A stretch of 64,000 nucleotides of DNA from CAZPMO01 sp964587515 (GTDB lineage: Bacteria; Pseudomonadota; Alphaproteobacteria; MPNO01), in contig CAZPMO010000002.1 of the NCBI GenBank assembly GCA_964587515.1, positions 10,317 to 74,316 on the forward strand. Reading direction: 5' to 3'. Below the pieces are notes generated by a model. The model searched no databases and was not told the DNA's origin. It was given only the letters and a program-made list of their open reading frames with translations. Made by a program: the position numbers and the translations under genes. Shown here piece after piece: positions 59,444 to 64,000 of this stretch. The number at the start of each line of letters is the position of its first letter. Positions within the stretch are counted from its first letter, which is position 1.

Positions 59444-60337
59444 CTAGAACGCCGGCGCGGTGCCGAGAGCGCGCAATACGGTAACCGCGCCAGCCAGCGC
59501 ATCCCAGCCGGACGAGTGGCCGATGGCGTCGATGGCTTCCAGACATTCTTTCAGCCCATCGCCGCCGCCGGCGATCGCCGCGATGGCGCCATGCAGGGCC
59601 GCGGCGCCTTCGCCCCGGGCGGCACAGTGAAGATGAGCCAGGCTGATCGCGCCGGTCGCCCCCTCGGCGATGGGCAGCACCCAATTCGCCAGCGCCTCGG
59701 CGGTATCGAATTGCTGAAATGCGTCCAGCGTGATCAAAGCGCCGCCAATGAAATCATCTCCCGACGGCGTCAACCCGGGTCCGAGGCCGATCAGGCCGCG
59801 CACCGCTGCCGGCACCGGCGAATTTCCGCCCGCGAGCATCGTATCGAGCCATAAACGGAATGCGGTGACGGCGGGCGCGGCGGCTTTAAGCACCGCGCCC
59901 TGGGGCATCGCGTCGGGGGCGATCAACAGCGCCAGCCCGCGATCCGGATCGCGTGTGCCCGGCAAGGCGTCGAGCATTTCGAGACCGCGAGAGATGTCGC
60001 CGGCGACAACCACCGGCGGTGACCAGGACTCCACGCCGGAAAGCGTGAATTCGAATCGTCCGGCGACCGACAGAACCTGTTGCGACATGTGGGCGGGTCC
60101 ATCGACGCGCAAACCACTGGCCCGCCAGTCGAGCCCGTCGGGCAGTTCGCAGAGCGCGTTCAACGGACCGGCGCCCATCGCCATCGGCCCGAAACAGACC
60201 AACGCGCCCCGCATTGTTTCGAGATAAAAGCTGCGCTGGAATACAGCCAGCACTCTAGCCGCCTCCCCCGTCACAAGACCGCGCCGCGCCGCGCCGCCCA
60301 ACAGCCTTACATCGAAGGTAAATCGTTCAACCGTCAT
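59444..60337 (-). CDS. DUF2877/AllH-like protein (oxamate carbamoyltransferase subunit family)
   Basis: A 297-aa protein with the family hallmark IGLGPGLTPSGDDFIGG near residue 200. The same family contains E. coli AllH (YlbF), a subunit of oxamate carbamoyltransferase in allantoin breakdown. The N-terminal half has VLAVFQRSFYL and the middle VVAGDISRGLEML. Other AllFGH subunits are not in the window. It is divergent from a ureidoglycine-glyoxylate aminotransferase-like gene, which fits the same pathway. ATG 60337 is chosen; its ribosome site is weak. Confidence 0.78.
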   Translation of the reverse strand: MTVERFTFDVRLLGGAARRGLVTGEAARVLAVFQRSFYLETMRGALVCFGPMAMGAGPLNALCELPDGLDWRASGLRVDGPAHMSQQVLSVAGRFEFTLSGVESWSPPVVVAGDISRGLEMLDALPGTRDPDRGLALLIAPDAMPQGAVLKAAAPAVTAFRLWLDTMLAGGNSPVPAAVRGLIGLGPGLTPSGDDFIGGALITLDAFQQFDTAEALANWVLPIAEGATGAISLAHLHCAARGEGAAALHGAIAAIAGGGDGLKECLEAIDAIGHSSGWDALAGAVTVLRALGTAPAF

Positions 60338-60442
60338 GGAGGCAAGGCTACCCATAGGACGACACCGAAACAATTGTCACCGCCCCGAATTTGCGCTATC
60401 GCGCTTGGATGAATGTTCGCCAAACTCAGGGATGATCGCGTC

Positions 60443-61675
60443 ATGGGAGAGATATACGAGGAGCTTAATCCGGCGCCGCGATTGCTGATGGGGCCGGGGC
60501 CGATCAATGCCGACCCGCGCGTGCTGCGCGCGATGTCCATGCCGCTGCTGGGCCAGTTCGACCCGGGATTCACCGAATATATGAACCAGGTGATGGCGCT
60601 GCTGCGCGACCTGTTCCAGACCGGGAACCAATGGTCTCTGCTGATCAACGGCACCGCGAGAGCCGGCATCGAGGCCCTGCTGACCTCGATGGTTTCACCC
60701 GGCGACAGGGTGCTGGTGCCGGTCGCCGGCAGATTCGGCCAACTCCTGTGCGAAATCGTCGAGCGTTGCGGCGCGGAAATCCATACGCTGGAGACTGAAT
60801 GGGGAACCGTGTTCACGCCCGACCAGATCGAGGACGCCGTCAAACGTTACAAACCCCGCCTGGTCGCGGTGGTGCACGGCGACACCTCGACCACCATGGC
60901 TCAGCCGCTCGACGAGCTTGGCGGGATATGCCGCCGCCATGACGCGCTACTCTATGTGGATGCGACGGCGACGCTGGGCGGCATGGAGGTGCCGGTCGAT
61001 ACCTGGAAAATCGACGCGGTCTCGGCCGGGCTTCAGAAATGCCTGACGGGACCGCCGGGTTCCTCGCCCATTACGCTGAATGAGCGCGTCGCCGATCTGA
61101 TGGCGCGGCGCAAACATATTGAGCAGGGTATCCGCCCCGAGGGCTTCAATGCCGGCGATGGCGCGCTGATCCAGTCGAACTATTTCGACCTGCCGATGCT
61201 GATGGATTACTGGTCGGAAAGTCGCCTCAATCATCACACCGAGGCGACCTCGATGCTTTACGCAGCGCGCGAGTGCCTTCGCATCGTGCTGGCCGACGGT
61301 CTGACAGAGCGCTTCGAACGCCACGCGCTTGCGAGCCAAGCGGTGTGCGCCGGCATCGAAGCGATGGGATTGGAGGTTTTCGGAGACGTCGCGCACAAGA
61401 TGCATTCCATCACCGGCGTGGTTGCGCCCGACGGAATCGAGGTGGCGGCTGTGATCGGCGACATGCTGGCCGATTACGCGATCGAGATCGGCACCGCGTT
61501 CGGCCCGATGCGCGGCAAGGTCTGGCGCATCGGCGCGATGGGTTACAACTGCCGCAAGGATGCGGTGCTGACAACACTGGCCGCCTTCGAGGCGACACTC
61601 AGACGTCACGGCTACACCGCGCCCCCGGGCGCCGGCGTCGACGCCGCCCTCTCGGTCTGGCGCGGGGCGGATTAG
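60443..61675 (+). CDS. Class V aminotransferase, (S)-ureidoglycine-glyoxylate transaminase-like
   Basis: A 410-aa PLP enzyme of the alanine/serine-glyoxylate group. The opening PRLLMGPGPINADPRVLRAM, Asp173 (YVDATATLGG) and PLP Lys199 (AGLQKCLTGPPG) are typical. The segment RLNHHTEATSMLYAARE resembles the ureidoglycine-glyoxylate enzyme PucG more than human-type AGXT. ATG 60443 follows CAGGGA; ATG 60413 would add ten residues. Such an enzyme makes oxalurate and glycine; the divergent AllH-like gene would act on oxalurate. Confidence 0.8.
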   Translation: MGEIYEELNPAPRLLMGPGPINADPRVLRAMSMPLLGQFDPGFTEYMNQVMALLRDLFQTGNQWSLLINGTARAGIEALLTSMVSPGDRVLVPVAGRFGQLLCEIVERCGAEIHTLETEWGTVFTPDQIEDAVKRYKPRLVAVVHGDTSTTMAQPLDELGGICRRHDALLYVDATATLGGMEVPVDTWKIDAVSAGLQKCLTGPPGSSPITLNERVADLMARRKHIEQGIRPEGFNAGDGALIQSNYFDLPMLMDYWSESRLNHHTEATSMLYAARECLRIVLADGLTERFERHALASQAVCAGIEAMGLEVFGDVAHKMHSITGVVAPDGIEVAAVIGDMLADYAIEIGTAFGPMRGKVWRIGAMGYNCRKDAVLTTLAAFEATLRRHGYTAPPGAGVDAALSVWRGAD

Positions 61676-61677
61676 CG

Positions 61678-63564
61678 TTATTCGCCTGCGCCGCTACCCC
61701 GGGCGTTTTCGTTGGCGTGGGGTTGGCCGAGGATGGCGTCGATGTCTTCGCGGTCGAGAGTCTCATGCTTCTGCAGCGCGTCGACCAGATTATCGAGCCT
61801 GGCGCGGTGCCGGGTGATGACGTCGTTGGCGCGCTCCTCGGCCTCTATCAGCAGACCGTGCACCGCCTTGTCGACGGCTTGCGCGGTGGCCTCGGAAAAA
61901 CGCCGCGGCTGGGCGATCTCGCGGCCCAGGAAGGGGTGCTCCTCGCTGTCGCGCACGTCGACCGGGCCAACCTCCTCCGACATGCCCCAACGCGAGATCA
62001 TCGCGCGCGCCAGCGCGGTCGCCTGATGGATATCGTCGTCGGCGCCCGAAGAGACGCCGTCGAGCAGAATATGTTCGGCGGCGCGCCCGCCCAGCATCAC
62101 CGCCAGCCGGTCGCGCAGATATTCCTCCGGCAAGGTATAGCGCTCGTCTTCCGGCAGTTGCATCGTCGCGCCGAGAGCGCGACCGCGCGGGATCACGGTG
62201 ACCTTGTAAAGGGGATCGGCGTTGGGCAGGAAATGCGCGGCGATCACGTGGCCGGCCTCGTGCACGGCGAGGCGGTGGCGTTCGTCCTCGGTCATCACGA
62301 GCCCGCGCACCGGGCCCATCATCACCTTGTCGCGCGCTTCGTCGAAATGGCGGGCCGTGACCTTGTCCGCCTCCTCGCGCGCACCCAGCATCGCCGCCTC
62401 GTTGACCAGGTTCCTCAGATCGGCGCCGCTGAAACCGGGCGTACCCGAGGCGATCAGATCAAGGTCGACATCGTCGGCGACCGGCACATTGCGGACATGC
62501 ACCTCGAGAATTTTCACCCGCGCCGGGCGGTCCGGCAGGGTCAGGGTGACATGGCGGTCGAAACGGCCGGGACGCAGCAGGGCAGGGTCGAGCACATCCG
62601 GACGGTTGGTCGCGGCCAGCACGATCACGGCCTCGTGGCCGGCGAACCCGTCCATTTCGGCGAGGATCTGGTTGAGGGTCTGTTCGCGCTCGTCATGGCC
62701 GCCGCCGAGCCCGGTGCCGCGCACGCGGCCGACGCTGTCCAATTCGTCAATGAAAATGATGCTCGGCGCACGCTGTTTCGCCTCGTCGAACATGTGGCGC
62801 ACCCGCGAGGCGCCGACGCCCACGAATACCTCGATGAACTCCGATGCCGAGATCGAGAAGAACGGAACCCCAGCTTCGCCCGCCAACGCGCGGGCCAGAA
62901 GGGTCTTGCCGGTGCCGGGCGGACCCATCATCAGGATGCCATGCGGCACTTCGGCGCCCAGCGTCGTGAACCGGTCGGGGTTGCGGAGGAAATCGACGAG
63001 TTCGGTGACCTCGGCCTTCGCGGCGTCCTGACCCGCGACATCGTCAAACGTGACCTTGGGCCCTTCGGATTGTTCGACCCGCGAGGTGCCTTCGAGGAAT
63101 TTGCCGATGCCGCCCTTGCCGCCAAGACCGCCGGCGACGTTCTGGAACATGCGTCGCGACAACCAGATATAGACACCAATGATCAGCAACCACGGCAGCA
63201 ACCAGTACAACCGCGAGCCGATGCCGTCATCCTGGTCGGCGCCTGAAAAATCATAGGCAACGCCCGCATTATCGAGCATTTCCAGCAAGCGCGGCTCGCC
63301 GAAGGACGGCACCCGCGCGGAAAAGCGGTCGGTCTCGATCCCGTCGTCGCCCAGCGCGCGTGATTTCACCAGTTCGCCGCGCGCCGTGTTGCCGCTGAAA
63401 GACACCCGCTGGACCGCGCGCTCTGAGATCAATTTTTTGAAATCGGAATAGGATATTGTCGCGATGCGACTTCGCTGCTCACCTTCGGGCGCGGCGACGA
63501 TGACGGCGAACAGGCCCATCCCGATCAATGCGATCGCCAACCACCAAAACGCCTGTTTCTGCAT
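61678..63564 (-). CDS. ftsH: ATP-dependent zinc metalloprotease FtsH
   Basis: A 628-aa membrane AAA+ protease. Two N-terminal helices (about 7-24 and 119-136) flank the periplasmic domain, followed by Walker A GPPGTGKT at 214-221, pore loop [12 protein letters not shown], Walker [30 protein letters not shown] and the zinc site HEAGH at 435-439. It degrades membrane and short-lived regulators. The pore loop EVFVG replaces the usual EMFVG, and no tilS is next to it, so it may be a second FtsH copy. Convergent with the aminotransferase, 2 bases apart. Confidence 0.94.
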   Translation of the reverse strand: MQKQAFWWLAIALIGMGLFAVIVAAPEGEQRSRIATISYSDFKKLISERAVQRVSFSGNTARGELVKSRALGDDGIETDRFSARVPSFGEPRLLEMLDNAGVAYDFSGADQDDGIGSRLYWLLPWLLIIGVYIWLSRRMFQNVAGGLGGKGGIGKFLEGTSRVEQSEGPKVTFDDVAGQDAAKAEVTELVDFLRNPDRFTTLGAEVPHGILMMGPPGTGKTLLARALAGEAGVPFFSISASEFIEVFVGVGASRVRHMFDEAKQRAPSIIFIDELDSVGRVRGTGLGGGHDEREQTLNQILAEMDGFAGHEAVIVLAATNRPDVLDPALLRPGRFDRHVTLTLPDRPARVKILEVHVRNVPVADDVDLDLIASGTPGFSGADLRNLVNEAAMLGAREEADKVTARHFDEARDKVMMGPVRGLVMTEDERHRLAVHEAGHVIAAHFLPNADPLYKVTVIPRGRALGATMQLPEDERYTLPEEYLRDRLAVMLGGRAAEHILLDGVSSGADDDIHQATALARAMISRWGMSEEVGPVDVRDSEEHPFLGREIAQPRRFSEATAQAVDKAVHGLLIEAEERANDVITRHRARLDNLVDALQKHETLDREDIDAILGQPHANENARGSGAGE

Positions 63565-63677
63565 GAAACGAACCCACCATCGATGGGAGCCGGGCGCGCC
63601 AAGGAGCGCGCACGGTCCAGACCCGCATTACTACCGGATTTGGGGTATCGCGCAAGGTTTCGCGACAACGAATCCGA

Positions 63678-64000
63678 TCAGCGCTTGCGGTCCTCGTAGG
63701 CGTATGAATAGGAGTAACTGTAATAGTAGGACGAGCGGCGGGGATTGACTTTTTGCATCACCGTGCCCGCGATGCACGCCTTGACCGCGGTCAGCATCCG
63801 GAAAGATTCCATGGCGATGGCGCGCGGCGTTGCGTCCCATTGAACCACGAAGATCGTGGCGTCGGCGAGATGAGCGAGAACCAGCCCGTCCGAGACCTGC
63901 GAAAGGGCCGGAGAATCGAGGATCACGGTGTCGTACATTCCCGATACCCGTTTCAGCAAATCCCGCATATGTGACGAGTTAAGCAGTTCGGGTGGATTTG
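63678..64000 (-). CDS. Bacterial tyrosine kinase (Wzc/CpsD-like), C-terminal part; 5' end outside window
   Basis: The frame is open to the window end. It begins NPPELLNSSHMRDLL, a typical block of exopolysaccharide chain-length tyrosine kinases, then Walker B TVILDSPAL, and a segment that ends in the Tyr-rich tail SSYYYSYSYSYAYED with seven tyrosines, the autophosphorylation cluster. The kinase works with a polysaccharide co-polymerase in the inner membrane. Neighbouring genes outside the window should show the locus type. An ATG at 63968 is internal. Confidence 0.85.
   Translation of the reverse strand, partial: NPPELLNSSHMRDLLKRVSGMYDTVILDSPALSQVSDGLVLAHLADATIFVVQWDATPRAIAMESFRMLTAVKACIAGTVMQKVNPRRSSYYYSYSYSYAYEDRKR

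Noticed and set aside
59040..59447. 135-codon open frame between the ParA-like and AllH-like genes
   Set aside because: Ser/Arg-rich shadow-type composition and no ribosome site; it crosses the likely promoter region.
61273..63246. 657-codon plus-strand open frame
   Set aside because: It runs out of frame through the aminotransferase and antisense to ftsH, both with complete motifs.
1..64000. CRISPR arrays, tRNA or rRNA genes, complete insertion sequences
   Set aside because: None seen in the intergenic stretches; no regularly spaced repeats, no tRNA arm pattern and no transposase.

Overview
The window is GC-rich, densely coded DNA from an alphaproteobacterium, most likely a free-living Rhodospirillales-like lineage; that placement is an inference from gene order and content. 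Supporting signs are argD-argF-hslO in a row, apaG and metZ nearby, a SAM-II riboswitch in front of metZ, ctaA/COX15-type heme A synthase, hopanoid genes (hpnB, hpnC), a DivK-like receiver, and a TAXI-type TRAP transporter. Many genes use GTG or TTG starts. There is a 10-N assembly gap at 17825-17834, and three genes carry apparent frameshifts, so this looks like a draft assembly and some breaks may be artefacts.

Layout. 1-12100 is mostly housekeeping: arginine synthesis (argD partial, argF, argE), Hsp33, K+ uptake (trkH), folE, apaG, an amidase, metZ under a SAM-II riboswitch with a terminator, and ctaA. 12242-24662 is accessory: a TauE exporter, a tandem VOC protein beside a small reductive-dehalogenase-like Fe-S protein, a quinone-reductase-like MDR enzyme with a second Fe-S protein, two tandem aldo/keto reductases, a DUF6282-amidohydrolase-TauD operon, a sulfatase-superfamily hydrolase and 4-hydroxyphenylpyruvate dioxygenase. 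24765-29054 holds a TRAP permease remnant and a large hybrid histidine kinase with a periplasmic solute-binding sensor, split by an 8-bp tandem duplication.

29051-34205 is a minus-strand operon that reads as uptake plus ring cleavage: extradiol dioxygenase, fumarylacetoacetate-hydrolase-family enzyme, TAXI binding protein, fused TRAP permease and a 2-TM protein. 34345-40459 holds threonine synthase, a VOC protein, a tight operon with two heme-oxygenase-like diiron (HDO) paralogues (one with its metal ligands lost), an alpha/beta hydrolase and a small beta-rich protein, then an AhpD-like protein and a 2-hydroxyacid dehydrogenase. 40801-44192 is a nitrate/sulfonate-type ABC transporter with two permeases. 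Facing it, 44251-48861 is a minus-strand oxygenase operon: Rid-family protein, Rieske oxygenase, luciferase-like flavin monooxygenase, membrane protein, third HDO enzyme and a membrane protein.

48862-49769 is an AT-rich scar with a truncated outer-membrane beta-barrel gene. 49813-57243 holds pyrC, an MDR reductase, a PhyH oxygenase, an MFS carrier and hpnB-hpnC-phnW (the last two translationally coupled). 57206-59045 is a small operon of ParA-like ATPase (frameshifted), SPOR-domain membrane protein and a DivK-like receiver lacking its phospho-acceptor Asp. 59444-61675 is a divergent purine-catabolism pair (AllH-like and ureidoglycine-glyoxylate aminotransferase-like). The window closes with ftsH and the 3' end of a bacterial tyrosine kinase gene for exopolysaccharide export.

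The best candidates for undescribed systems are the HDO/pseudo-HDO operon, the Rieske-LLM-HDO-Rid operon and the ParA-SPOR-pseudoreceiver operon.
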